NCBI GenBank assembly: GCA_903772945.1
Contig: CAICTM010001767.1
Span: 1 to 22,941 of the forward strand
Length of the DNA stretch: 22,941 bases
From: Seminavis robusta
Taxonomy: Eukaryota; Bacillariophyta; Bacillariophyceae; Naviculales; Naviculaceae
Direction: 5' to 3'
The notes beneath the pieces were generated by a model. The model had not been told where the DNA came from. It saw only the letters and a program-made list of their open reading frames with translations, and did not search any database. Made by a program: the position numbers and the translations under genes. Positions 1-9,598 of this stretch are shown in pieces (positions within the stretch are counted from its first letter, which is position 1; each line of letters begins with the position of its first letter).

Positions 1-1770
1 AGCATTGCTGCATGTGCGCTCATCCCATGGACAACCATTTTCAAAAGCCCACTGTAAGGTTTCCAATTGACCATTTGAGGCAGCTAAGGTGCATGTGTTT
101 TTATCCCATGGACAGCCAATTTCATGGGCATATTTGAGGAATTCCAAATGGCCACTTTCAGCAGCACAGGCACATGTATCTTCATCCCATGGACAGCCAT
201 TTCATTGGCAATTTCAGGATATCCAAATCAACGTCCTCTGCAGCATGGCTGCATGTGTGTTCATCCCATGGACAGCCATTTTCATGGGCAAATTGGAGAA
301 TTTCCAAATGACCGTATTGGGCAGCTTCGGTGCCTGTCTGTTCATCCCATGGACAGCCATTTTCGTGGGCGTATTGGAGGATGTCCACATGACCGTGCCG
401 CTGCTTGGTGCACAGTGTGTTCATATCCCATGGACAGCCATTTCATGTGCATATTTCAGAATTTCCACCTGGTCATGCTCGGCAGCATTGATGCATGTGT
501 GTTCATCCTGGGCAGCCATTTTCATGGGCATAATTGATGATTTCCAATTGGGCCTCTCCCAGCAGCAGCATTGCATACAGATTGATTCCATGGGCACCCA
601 CTTTCATGCAAATATTTGAGGATTCCCAATTGACAGCAATCAGCAGCAGTCTAGCATGTCGGTTCATTCCATGGGCAGCCCTTTTCGTGGGCATATTTGA
701 GGATTTCCAAATGACCATTGCGCAGCAAAGTCACATGTGTCACGATCCCCATGGTCATCCATTTTCATGAGCATACTTAAGGACTTCCAACTTGCGGAGA
801 AGCAGCAGGCAGCTTGCTGCAGGTTGCGTCATCCCCAGGACAGCCATTTTCCATTAGCATATTTTAGCGATTCCAAATGTCCATTCTTGGCGGCATTGCT
901 GCATGTGCGTTCATTCCATGGCCAGCCATTTTCATGGGCATAATTCAGAAATTCCCAAATGTCACTTCCTGCAAGCATCACGGCATGTGCAGAATACCAC
1001 GGAGCCATTTCATGGGCATATTTGATGACTTTCCAAGTGGCCCATTTCAGCAGCATAGTTGCCGTATATGCATGCCCCAGGGGCACCCATTCTCATGCGA
1101 ATATTTGACAATTTTGAAATGGCCATGCTCAGCAGCTTTGCGGCATGTATTTGCATTCCATGGGCATCCGTTCTCATGCAAATATTTGACAATTTCCAAA
1201 TGCCATTCTCGGCAGCATTGCTGCATGCATCTTCATCCCATGGACGAGCCATTTTCATGGGCATACATGAGGATTTCCAAGTGGCCATTGCGAGCAGCAT
1301 TGTCACATGTGCGTTCATCCATCAAATCCCTTGTTGCAGCCAAAATGAAATAACTTTAAAGATTACCCATTTTGGCAGCCCTAGCACAGATAATTTCTTC
1401 GTCAATATCTGCACCAGCGCCTGTGTACGTGTACCAATACTCTACTCGGGAAAGACTGCAGAAAGTGGCACTGTTGAATGTGTCATTGTTGGTTGCAGCA
1501 ATTCTATCAAATCCATTTAGGACAAGGGGGGGATTCTCTACAGTTTCACAGTATGCCTTGTACAGGTCTTTTCCTTTTGTGACTGACTGGTGCCACAAAG
1601 GCAAAGTGCCCCATGCCAAGAAAAGGGAAAATGTTGCTGATCCAGACATCCTCATTCTTCAAACAAGATTGCGAAATATCCACATGTGCTTGTTGTTTTG
1701 CTCGTTTGTGCTGCTCTGGTGGCGACGCTAAGTTGCCATCTAAGCCTCTTTTGCAGTTGTCTTCCTCCAT
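1..1770 (-). pseudogene. Broken F-box-like/ankyrin-like repeat gene, left copy, truncated by window edge
   Basis: Read on the minus strand it starts with ATG at 1770 (MEEDNCKRG...). It is followed by an F-box-like stretch (VWISNIFPFLGMGHF) and then 27-residue repeats with the core YAHENGCPWDE and an AA-NGHLEI helix, down to position 1. Its N-terminal third aligns closely with the copy at 11275-13016, so the intended frame is clear. Relative to that copy this one has an extra base near 1590 (after SHK) and an extra T near 1357 that creates a stop after AAKMGNL. Many further shifts follow, so only short frames survive (1356-1655, 1010-1318, 829-1086, 503-718, 182-424). Proteins of this type are probably adaptors that bind partners through the repeats; that role is inference. 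The upstream ATG lies 209 bp from the divergent methyltransferase gene. The breaks could be true decay or assembly errors in a repeat. Confidence 0.8.
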
Positions 1771-1979
1771 GATCGTTCTCTGTATTGGTGCAAACTAACT
1801 GTTGCGTTGTGCCGTTCAGAACTTGGGGGTGCTGCTGTGGAGCTGCTCGCGCTGGGGCACCAAGCAAGATCCGACCCTTGGATCTCCCTCGTCTGCCCCC
1901 AGAAAGAAAAGACAGCTCTTGCTGGCTTAGGTAGGCATTTTGACCAACCTTTGGATCTTTTCCATCAAACCAAGATGGA

Positions 1980-4280
1980 ATGAAGGGATATCTCCTCCGT
2001 TGCACCGTTAGTGGTGGGCTGGAGAGCTTTGCTGAAGCAGAAGTAGTGGAACATGTGGATGCCGGGAGCAATCGAGTGAAAGTGGTATGCATCACAGAGG
2101 ACATTCGGGATCCTTGCTAGATATCATCTTCAGGGACGGTACCGAGATTTCTGGTCTACTTCTACAAGTCCTCAAGCTGCGTTTTGTAGATCATGTGTCG
2201 TTGCAAGTGTTATCTCTGGAAATTCCTGCTGCTGACGACATTAATCTTCTCGAATGGGTCACAGAAAACTGTTTTGAAGTCTCACAGCTTGATAGAGCTC
2301 TCGAAGCCTTTCGGCTGTGGAAACCATTGCTCGATAATACATTGGCCAGTAGTGCATTGGAAGGAGTACTCATCGCTACTCCAGCACTACCACAGAACCT
2401 ACTGGAAGGTACCAGCCAAGAGTCCATGAAAACAGAAGCCTTCCACGTCAACACGATCTACACCAAACCAGCAGTCGCCAAGCTGGCAGTTCAGACCTTT
2501 CGGGAATTGGTTGAGCAAGAAATAAACAATGTAGAATACCAACAAACAGCCAGCAGTGGTATTCTATGGGTAGATGCAGGGGCTGGATCTGGGGCTCTCC
2601 TGCAAAGTCTTCCCCAGGATTCTTCCTTGGGTGTTGATCTACATCCTCAACATTCGTCTGTACACGCTCGTGATTTCTTTCAGGTCTCTACGCAGTGGCT
2701 GCAAGAGACTGCGCCAAAACCATTTGAATCAATCTGCATCATTTCGAACCCACCCTTTGTGGAAGGAACCCGTGGGGATTATTCCATTATTGGCAAATTC
2801 CTGAAGCATGCCACGTTCCAACTCAAGGCAAGCTTCATGGGATTAATTGTCCCTGCCAAGTTTGCCCATGCCTGGAAGTCATTTGGATTGCCCATTCGAC
2901 TTGCCTATCGGATGCATTTGCCCAAAGATTCCTTTTACGATCCATCGACCGCGGAATCCAAACACTTGCAATGTTATCTCCTCGTCTTTGATCTACAACC
3001 AAAGCAACCAACAACCCTTTCCGGCAACCAGTCTCCATTTCGGACACGGATACACACAACGAACTTGATGACGATTGCATTCACGTGATTGCACAACGTG
3101 ACAAAGGCATCATCCTAATATTTCCACGGCTTCATTCACAAGTGCTGTTGTTCAGGGTCTGGGTCGAGCTGGTGTGCCCTTGGGATCATCCAAACACAAG
3201 AACTCGATCCCACTCAAGGCCAAACTCTCCAAATCATTGGAACTATTTGTGGAACTCAACCCCAAACGACCCCTCTCAATCGCCAATTCCATGTCCAGCC
3301 GGGTCCAAAACCACAGTCTAGGATGGATGTCCAAGTCGGTGAAACCTCCTGTGGCCTTGGCCATGCACCAACTGTCGAGTGGAACGCCAGGTGACAACCA
3401 GCCAACGACAGCTAGTGTTGTGGTCGATCTGATGTGTGGAGAAGGAACACTGGAATACGAGTCAATGGAGCATAATGATTCGCCGGCAAGCACCTTTCGC
3501 ATAGTTGGCGACAAGAGCCCGGAGGCAATCGAACAGGTTGCCGCCCGGTGTCATGATCAAGAATTATTGATCGATTTTATAGTTTGGGACGCTCAGAATT
3601 TACCACTTCGAAAGGGGATTGCCGATGTGGTCCTTGGTGACCTGCCCTTTGCCGGTAGTAACAAGAAGAAACATCAGACACCTGTTGCTGCCGCTACCAG
3701 CAGTGGCACGTCCGATGTCTCTTGCAGCTACCCCAAGGTCCTGGCCTCGTTGGTCCGAGTGTTGACCCCTTCCGTGGGTCGCACCGTTCTCGTCAGTGCC
3801 GATTCCAAAGCACTCACTCATGGTACCTGGAAGTTTGCGGGGTATTTGAAAGAGCTCTGGCAAACCAAGTTGAACATTGGTGGCTTGGCGGGGAGGATGT
3901 TAGTGTTGGGTCGGAAAGATGCCAGCTGGAAGGATATAAATTTGTTTGTGGAGGAAGGAGGGGTAGACCGTAGCTCGGTGATTCTGACCAGAGCACGGGC
4001 TGTCTGCGGTCAGTTTTACTTGAATGATCTTTTGGAGCTGCAACAAGACACTACCAGCAATGGAGGAACTATATCGTTGAACTTGCTGTCTCAGGTTCAA
4101 TTACGGGAAGAGTACTGCCATGTAGATCAATCGTTGAGTCAATGCTATCGATTCCACTTTGACCCCATCGTAACGAATGCTCAAGCGAAGGTCTTGGAAA
4201 AGGCGATCCGACTTGATCTCGAGAAGAATCCGGTCATTGGAACCCGCATGTTTTATAACAGAGAGGTTGCCCGCATCTGA
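1980..4280 (+). CDS. THUMPD3-like RNA (guanine-N2) methyltransferase with an extra NPPF methyltransferase domain; multi-exon
   Basis: ATG at 1980 is the first in-frame Met after a stop at 1941 and opens MKGYLLRCTVSGGLESFAEAE, like the N-terminus of THUMPD2/3 proteins. The following segment (LKLRFVDHVSLQV, near 2174-2212) matches the next part of that N-terminal domain. A Rossmann methyltransferase follows, with VDAGAGSGALL (about 2570) and NPPF at 2747-2758. The 3' part (3143-4280) is THUMPD3-like: DLMCGEGT near 3426, NLPLR near 3600, DLPF at 3639-3650, and an NIGGLAGRMLVLGRK strand. In the family, THUMPD3 with TRMT112 makes m2G in the tRNA acceptor stem. The reading frame changes twice: between about 2084 and 2134 (splice sites unresolved) and at 3085-3142, where a 58-nt GT...AG intron joins the frames. 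No recognisable THUMP domain lies between the two methyltransferase parts. Exons 2 and 3 could be two genes, but no ATG or promoter spacing supports that. Confidence 0.72.
3085..3142 (+). other. Candidate 58-nt intron in the methyltransferase gene
   Basis: The first large frame ends at a TGA at 3086-3088. Removing GTGATT...TTCACAAG (3085-3142) joins ...IAFT to AVVQGLGRAGVPLG and enters the frame of the THUMPD3-like domain without a stop. The 3' frame has no ATG near its apparent beginning; 3174 is GTG. A splice is therefore more likely than a separate gene. The acceptor is AAG rather than the usual CAG/TAG, which lowers confidence. Confidence 0.5.
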
Positions 4281-4425
4281 AGCAACTAGACTAGCTACAC
4301 TCGAAGATTTACATCCATGCTTTCATTGCTAAAATCGTATGTAATTGATTCCCCCCTAACGTTTCCTACAAATTTGTAAAGGCATTTTCTACGCGTTAGC
4401 AGCCTGGTTTTTCCTGTGCCTATTA

Positions 4426-5505
4426 TTATATTGTCGTCGTCTTCGACGTAGTACTATTCAAGTCATCATCATCTTGTGGCCATGGATGGGGTGAAAACGT
4501 CTTGGATAAGATGCGCCAATAGTTCCAATCCTCTACACCTTTGGATCGTCCCAATAGCAAATGATCTTCAAAGACTTGTGACTGATTTCCATTTCCAACT
4601 CTTACGACGGCAGCCGCGGCATTTCCACAGGGCAGGACATCAATGGATACAATATCGTCATGTTGAGAGGCTTCAAACCCGTGCATAGTCTGCGTGAGGA
4701 CCCCGTCCAAATAGGTGGTCATTGGAATTTCCAAAAAGTGTCCGGCCGGAGCTTGCCAGTCTTGCGGCGTCTCGTGGTCACTACTGCCCACCGTCAATAA
4801 ACTGGCTTGATCAGCGAAAATAGTTTCGGCGTGTTCCTTGTCGTCTAGTCCCCCTCCGTGTTCCACATCTAGATATGACAGCACACTGCTCTTGACGGAC
4901 GTGAAGGATTTGGAAGGATAATTGCGTCCACCAGCAGAAATGACTTCTCGCACAATTCTCCATCCGTCATTGTGCGGTTTGTGTTCATCGAGTTGCAAAA
5001 TGGACAAATAACGGGGCAATCCATCCATGCCCATGACTTTGGCCAGTGCGGTTCTGGCATCTGAAAAAATCAGCCATTGTACCGATGGAGTCGTCATGGT
5101 AGCTGTGCGACTACTTTGTTGTTCCGTACTACTACTGTCGATACTGGTGAGTATCCATCCCTCCGTGTCATTGTGTGTCCAGATTTTCGCCTCTGGGTGC
5201 CAGGCAAACCCTTGCGATGATGGTAGCGCCACGGCGTGTGGTCCATGAGAACTCTCCAAGAGTCGAAGGATATTGTGGAGACCGGTAGCACCTTCCAATC
5301 CCAATCCAATGCCTGCAGAGCGAGGTCCTGGCGCCGTAGCAGAGACATCTTTCAGATTGGGATCTCCACCGTGATTCATGTGAGTGCGGTACCAGACGGC
5401 AGCACTGGAGGTCGACGGCACAACAGAGGAAGTTCTGGTTCTGGGCGCTCCCCCCCTTGAGAGAGCTCGAAGCGTGTAGCGTCTCGCAGCCGAGCAAATC
5501 ATCAT
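4426..5505 (-). CDS. Tandem NTF2/SnoaL-like (lumazine-binding-like) domain protein, probably organelle targeted
   Basis: A single 359-residue frame starts at the ATG at 5505 (MMICSAARRYTLRALSRGG). Its Arg/Ser/Ala-rich beginning without acidic residues resembles a mitochondrial or plastid presequence. The C-terminal part (about residues 255-345) reads YLDGVLTQTMHGF, then VSIDVLPCGNAAAAVVRV and FEDHLLLGRSKG, then WRILSKTFSPHP. This is the order of strands typical of SnoaL-like/lumazine-binding members of the NTF2 fold. A first, more diverged unit ends in LPRYLSILQLDEH...GWRIVREVIS (about residues 165-195), the same closing motif, so the protein looks like two NTF2-like units. No catalytic residues can be assigned, and substrate and role are unknown. 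It is convergent with the methyltransferase gene (145 bp between stops). Confidence 0.6.
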   Translation of the reverse strand: MMICSAARRYTLRALSRGGAPRTRTSSVVPSTSSAAVWYRTHMNHGGDPNLKDVSATAPGPRSAGIGLGLEGATGLHNILRLLESSHGPHAVALPSSQGFAWHPEAKIWTHNDTEGWILTSIDSSSTEQQSSRTATMTTPSVQWLIFSDARTALAKVMGMDGLPRYLSILQLDEHKPHNDGWRIVREVISAGGRNYPSKSFTSVKSSVLSYLDVEHGGGLDDKEHAETIFADQASLLTVGSSDHETPQDWQAPAGHFLEIPMTTYLDGVLTQTMHGFEASQHDDIVSIDVLPCGNAAAAVVRVGNGNQSQVFEDHLLLGRSKGVEDWNYWRILSKTFSPHPWPQDDDDLNSTTSKTTTI

Positions 5506-5954
5506 GGATTGAATTTCAAAATTCTTATCGAGAGCTACCGGTAGTTAGATAGTAGCTGAATGGTATTTTTGTTCCTTCGTCACTTCAATGATATCTATTA
5601 CATGTAAAATACCACAGAGCCACCGCATCACAGAGATCAGAGGTGAAGCAACCTCAGGATCGTTTTGAAGGGTGCATTTTCTTCAACAACGGCTGAACCA
5701 GAAGAAAGCAATCACGAAGTGAGAACTCCCATGGAGTGAAAGATCCAACCAAGAAGTGAGTGCAATCGGGACTCATATCCGTGACTGATATCTTTGAGGG
5801 TTCGCATCCAAGCTTTCACACCCTCCACACCACATCATGTGCACTGTTGTCCACAGTCCACTTCCACTCCTCCGTCATACAGCCGTACCGGTAGATAGTG
5901 CTGGTATCCACCTGCCTCTGTCATGCCATAGACAAAGACAAGTCATATTCAACG
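5506..5954. promoter_or_regulatory. Divergent intergenic region between the NTF2-like gene and the beta-hydroxylase gene
   Basis: This 449-bp stretch carries no supported gene and separates two divergently transcribed genes, so it probably holds both promoters. It contains a perfect CTACCGGTAG palindrome at 5535-5544, a TACCGGTA at 5886-5893 and an ATTACATGTAAA element near 5598. No convincing TATA box or known operator was recognised. Confidence 0.4.
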
Positions 5955-7394
5955 ATGGATATGAATAACAGCCATGGCGACCATGACTTTGCCAGTATCA
6001 CGGATCTGTGGTGGGCTGGTGTTCGTTTATGGTACAATGAACAAGATTTGCTGCAAGCCATGCAACTATGGGAACAAGCTCTTATTGAAGTGGCGGCATT
6101 GGAAGAAACCAAGACCACAGCGAGAGTGTTAGTGCCAGAAAAGCTGGCAGTGGCATCTCCTGCCGTATCCTACCTGGCTCCTCTTCTTTTATTTTTGGCG
6201 GGATGCCATCTCGATGCTGGTGACACGCACAAAGCCCAACGGTTGTGTATGAGTTGTCTCGCCACCAATCTCTTTCGGGATCATTTATTACTACTAAAAA
6301 CTGGTAGCAGCGACAACAATAATTTTTCACATGGAGTACTGTCCGAGTACGAGGCAGCCTTTCAGGAAGACCATACGATTGATGAACCATGGAACATGGC
6401 ACATCAAGTGGTACAGTGGGTTATTGAACAGAAACAAAAACAACACGAGCAACAACCAGAATCCTTTATTCAGACACCAGAAACAGCTGCCATACATGTA
6501 GCACCATCCAGTGTGTGGGCGGATGCCTATCAACGGCCCGGGTTCTTTTATTCCTCCCTCCTTCCATCATCCAAAGCAGTGTACACCAGAGAAGAATTCC
6601 CAGACTGGTGTTTACAGCTAGAACAAGACGACTACTATCCCATCATTCGAGACGAATACCAAAGACTGCTACAACAAAAATCCAAACAACAGCACAACAA
6701 CAATACCATGCCACGCCACTGGCCACAAGTAGGAGCGGGAGATCATCGGGATGGTGCGGGACAACACGATGCTTCTGTACTAGTGGGGGATTGGAGAGAA
6801 GTGGTATTGTTTGGAAGTGGGGCACAACCTCACTTGGCGCCACGGACATGTGCAATACTGCAACGCATCGCCCCCGACGCCGTCGATCTAGCACGACAAG
6901 GAGCGGGAGAAATCATTTTCAGTGTCTTGGCACCACAGACGTACATTAAACCACACTGTGCGTCGACCAATCTACGATTGACGGCCCATTTGGGATTGCA
7001 AATACCCAACGACAACAGCACCTGTCAGTGTTACCTACAAGTTGCCCAAAACAAGTTGGTATGGCAACCCGGAAAAATCATTGTCTTTGATGATTCCTAT
7101 CAACACCAAGTCCACAATCATACCAACGAGATTCGAGCAGTGCTCTTGTTGCGGTTTTGGCATCCCCAATTAAAAGCACAGGATCGACAGGCTGCCTTGC
7201 AACAGCTCTTGGACGCCAAGGAAGCCGATCGACAACGACGGTGCAATCCACCCTTGCCGCCAGGAGGAAAGCGCAATCCACAAGGCATGGGGATCAAGTC
7301 ATGTCCCACTTGTGGACGCAAGGGGTTTGAAACCATTCGACTAGTATCATCTAGACCCGGCTTGTTTCAGTGTCTCTGTGGTCGTGAGGCGTGA
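5955..7394 (+). CDS. Aspartyl/asparaginyl beta-hydroxylase-domain protein with TPR-like N-terminus and CxxC...CxC tail
   Basis: Start ATG at 5955 (MDMNNSHGDHD) is the first Met in the frame; the frame extends upstream only from a GTG. The protein has 479 residues. The N-terminal 130 residues are helical and TPR-like (LWEQALIEVAALEE, LAGCHLDAGDTHKAQRL). The C-terminal half matches the 2-oxoglutarate/Fe(II) aspartyl/asparaginyl hydroxylase fold: PHCASTNLRLTAHLGLQIP with His334, GKIIVFDDSYQHQV with His384, and Arg394 exactly ten residues later, the His-Arg spacing seen in human ASPH. The Asp after the first His in ASPH is Ala here (HCA versus HSD), consistent with the two-His centre of this family. 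The last 30 residues contain Cys450, Cys453, Cys473 and Cys475 (CPTCG...CLCG), a possible zinc site that is not a usual ASPH feature. No signal peptide or transmembrane anchor is seen, so a cytosolic or nuclear location is likely. Confidence 0.82.
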   Translation: MDMNNSHGDHDFASITDLWWAGVRLWYNEQDLLQAMQLWEQALIEVAALEETKTTARVLVPEKLAVASPAVSYLAPLLLFLAGCHLDAGDTHKAQRLCMSCLATNLFRDHLLLLKTGSSDNNNFSHGVLSEYEAAFQEDHTIDEPWNMAHQVVQWVIEQKQKQHEQQPESFIQTPETAAIHVAPSSVWADAYQRPGFFYSSLLPSSKAVYTREEFPDWCLQLEQDDYYPIIRDEYQRLLQQKSKQQHNNNTMPRHWPQVGAGDHRDGAGQHDASVLVGDWREVVLFGSGAQPHLAPRTCAILQRIAPDAVDLARQGAGEIIFSVLAPQTYIKPHCASTNLRLTAHLGLQIPNDNSTCQCYLQVAQNKLVWQPGKIIVFDDSYQHQVHNHTNEIRAVLLLRFWHPQLKAQDRQAALQQLLDAKEADRQRRCNPPLPPGGKRNPQGMGIKSCPTCGRKGFETIRLVSSRPGLFQCLCGREA

Positions 7395-7546
7395 TATGAT
7401 AGTGTTTACAGGTAGGTTCTTGGTACAGGATCAAGCCAATGATGGTACAAAAATCGCAAAAGTAAAGGCGTTACTTGCTAGCTAGCCAGTCACTGAAGTA
7501 CATGTAGCACGAAAGCAAAGACTTCCGCAGTCTCAAAATAGATGCT

Positions 7547-8224
7547 TCACCGAGGGGTAGTTGCCATCACAGTATCCCCTACCAAACCTCCTACTAGAGG
7601 TTCTCTATGTTCTCTTGTTGTTGTCGTTGTTGTCTGGACCGTGGATACTGCCTCCTCCTTTTCATAGTTGTTGGACATGAGGCTGATATATGTTTGCCAT
7701 CCTGCTTCCATCATGAGAGTTGTGGTTGGCCGTATCGCGACGGGAATGACGGAAAACGCCACCATATTGTACGGGAGCCAGACTTTGGCATCGTTGACTG
7801 TCACAATGGGCATTTCCGCCACGACATGTCGGGCCACATCGTGATAATCTCGTCCCACCAAGAGACCTCGGGATGTCATGCTGACCGAGTTGACAAAGAT
7901 CCCCACTGTCAAGATTTCCACAACCGACTTTTGTAAGACTGCCGAAAAGTGAGTGCCCTTCCACATCCTGTCCAACCGAGCGTAAGCAGCGGGGTATACC
8001 CAACCTCCAAACGCGGCACCAATCAATCCAGCCGAAGCCACTCGTCGTATTCGAAACGATAAACTGTCATGGTCATGGTGTGGCGATGCGCTTTCGTTCT
8101 TGGAGGTTTCGAGATATTGGGCAACGGCATCCGAAGAAGCACACAATGCTCCACCCGTGAAACTATTGAACGTAACAGGGTACTGGTTGGCCAGTCGAAC
8201 CCACGTTGCAAAGAAAAAGCTCAT
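7547..8224 (-). CDS. Mpv17/PMP22-family integral membrane protein
   Basis: The 225-residue frame is read from ATG at 8224 (MSFFFATWVRLANQYPVTFNSF, context acaaccATG). The longer frame upstream begins only with TTG. Family hallmarks in order are: W..LANQYPVT near the start, GGALCASSDAVAQYL, a helix with GAAFGGWVYPAAYARLDRMW (the usual G.WY..LD segment), KSVVEILTVGIFVNS, and the C-terminal signature KVWLPYNMVAFSVIPV followed by GWQTYISLMSN. These correspond to the roughly four membrane helices of Mpv17/PXMP2/Sym1 proteins, which sit in the inner mitochondrial or peroxisomal membrane. The C-terminal 40 residues are Thr/Glu-rich and not conserved. It is convergent with the beta-hydroxylase gene (152 bp apart). 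Transport function is not established for the family as a whole. Confidence 0.8.
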   Translation of the reverse strand: MSFFFATWVRLANQYPVTFNSFTGGALCASSDAVAQYLETSKNESASPHHDHDSLSFRIRRVASAGLIGAAFGGWVYPAAYARLDRMWKGTHFSAVLQKSVVEILTVGIFVNSVSMTSRGLLVGRDYHDVARHVVAEMPIVTVNDAKVWLPYNMVAFSVIPVAIRPTTTLMMEAGWQTYISLMSNNYEKEEAVSTVQTTTTTTREHREPLVGGLVGDTVMATTPR

Positions 8225-8589
8225 GGTTGTGGCTGTCAGGTAATGAATCAATGTTTTGGAGGCAAACTGTTCTTCAGCCAGGTACCGTAGTATTGTGCCA
8301 AACCTTCAGCTTCTGATCAACGCGTGGCCATTGTCTTCCTCAAAGCCTCCTGCAGCTTGCGAGGAAGGCATATTCAATCTCATGTCATTGCCTCATTGAC
8401 AACGAAGCTGGCGGGGTCTGACACTAATAATGTCAAGGGAACTTTTGAAAGTGCAGAGTGCCTCCACCAATCATTCAGCAAAGTTTGGAAATTTGTGAGA
8501 ACCCACGACTGATATTCTTTTACTCGCGTGTACCTGCACGTTGCGCGCAACTCCATCGGTCCACGTACCGAAACCATCGAACAGCCACC

Positions 8590-9370
8590 GTCCAACGAGG
8601 AGGGCACGAAGTGGCAGCCTGCATGCCTCAAAGGACAATTGAATCGCCGGGCTTGGTCGTACCACCACGATGGCCTTCGTTCCAGGCCTATTTGCCACGA
8701 TAAATCCGTCCTAAGATATCGTGACGGGCTAAAAAGGACCCTCGATCAGTGCCATCCAACGACCTCGTGTACCCCTTGAATTCAAGGCCATTTAGCTGTT
8801 AGCCAATGGTTGTACAAAATTGGGGCCAAGGTCGATGTCCGAGCAAAGGGCATCATTCATAAAGTCTTCAACCCCTTGACTATCTGTTGGCACGCTTCAA
8901 CCGCTCAAAGGTATTTGACCCTTGGCAAATGGTTCATCGTGAATGGTGCTATTCACAATGATGATGGAGAGATAGACCTGGATGCCTTTAAAAACTTGAC
9001 AGGTCCCTCGATTGAACCTCGTATACTGTCTTGGTCACAGAATGTTCTCAAAACTCGCGACGCCTTTCAAGTTTTCCTCATGGGGGCGTCGCTTGGCCAA
9101 GCGTTCTCTTTGGAAGCACTGGCCACAAAAGTGGAAGCAAAGCTTGGCTCCAAGGATGCTGTCAAAACTATCATGGATTTGGGTGTTGACAGTGGCAAAG
9201 AGAAGCTTCTGTGGGCCCAGCTCTTTGAATCGCCATGTCAGCACATTGGTGGCCAAGTTAGGGTGTTGAAAGCCATTGCAGAATATGCAGGAGTGGTAAC
9301 CAATGCCAAGCAACTCCAAACACATCGCCAACTGCTTGAGTTGCTACCGGGACGACGGACTACCAAGTAG
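8590..9370 (+). pseudogene. Relic of a second type of diatom ankyrin-repeat protein
   Basis: One frame from about 8590 to 9370, interrupted by a TGA at 8777, shows ACLKGQL, then TSCTP-stop-IQGHLAVSQWLYKIGAKVDVRAK. This is an ankyrin repeat (TP...GHL.V..WL...GA..D.R). The downstream part contains LGKWFIVNGAIHNDD and a C-terminal region that includes MDLGVDSGKEKLLWAQL. This layout of ankyrins plus a conserved helical tail resembles diatom ankyrin proteins, but it is unrelated to the CPWDE repeats at either end of the segment. The downstream open stretch of 186 residues has no ATG before MGASLG. Earlier repeats between 8300 and 8590 are not readable. It is best explained as a decayed gene; a 5' exon elsewhere cannot be excluded. 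Confidence 0.5.
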
Positions 9371-9598
9371 GGTAGAGCAGAAGTCCAAAGTAATTCAACG
9401 TGATTCCCTGGTCAAAAATGTACACCAAAGCTGCCTTGTTGCCTGGGCAAACTTATTCATTCTGACAGCCGACAGCCTTAAAATCGCAAATATGCAATGC
9501 TAATTGCTAGCCTACGGATTTGTGTTTAATGGTAACATTCAAACTCTCATATAGATGTATGTAAAATGCAAAACTCGCTCTTTCTCTCTTTCTTCCAT
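9371..9598. other. Non-coding gap between ankyrin relic and SGNH hydrolase
   Basis: This 228-bp AT-rich stretch probably contains the 3' UTR of the SGNH gene. A GCTAGC element occurs near 9509. No gene or RNA could be supported. Confidence 0.3.

Noticed and set aside
89-619. Plus-strand 176-residue frame of HPMDSHFHG/FIPWTAIF-type repeats (similar: 11314-12147 minus, 12423-12995 minus)
   Set aside because: It is the reverse strand of the CPWDE repeat genes. The codon composition of the 81-bp unit leaves the opposite strand open, and the antisense protein has no family resemblance.
1652-2104. Minus-strand 150-residue frame overlapping the start of the methyltransferase gene
   Set aside because: It overlaps the N-terminus of two better-supported genes on opposite strands and has low-complexity Ser/Arg content without a motif.
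3174-4280. Separate gene starting at 3174
   Set aside because: The apparent start is GTG, which is not a normal start in this eukaryotic context; a 58-nt intron connects it to the upstream frame.
5795-5815. tRNA T-arm-like gggttcgcatcca
   Set aside because: The flanking five bases do not pair and no acceptor or anticodon stem could be drawn around it.
5898-5954. Extended N-terminus of the beta-hydroxylase protein
   Set aside because: The extension begins with GTG and contains no ATG; the first usable start is at 5955.
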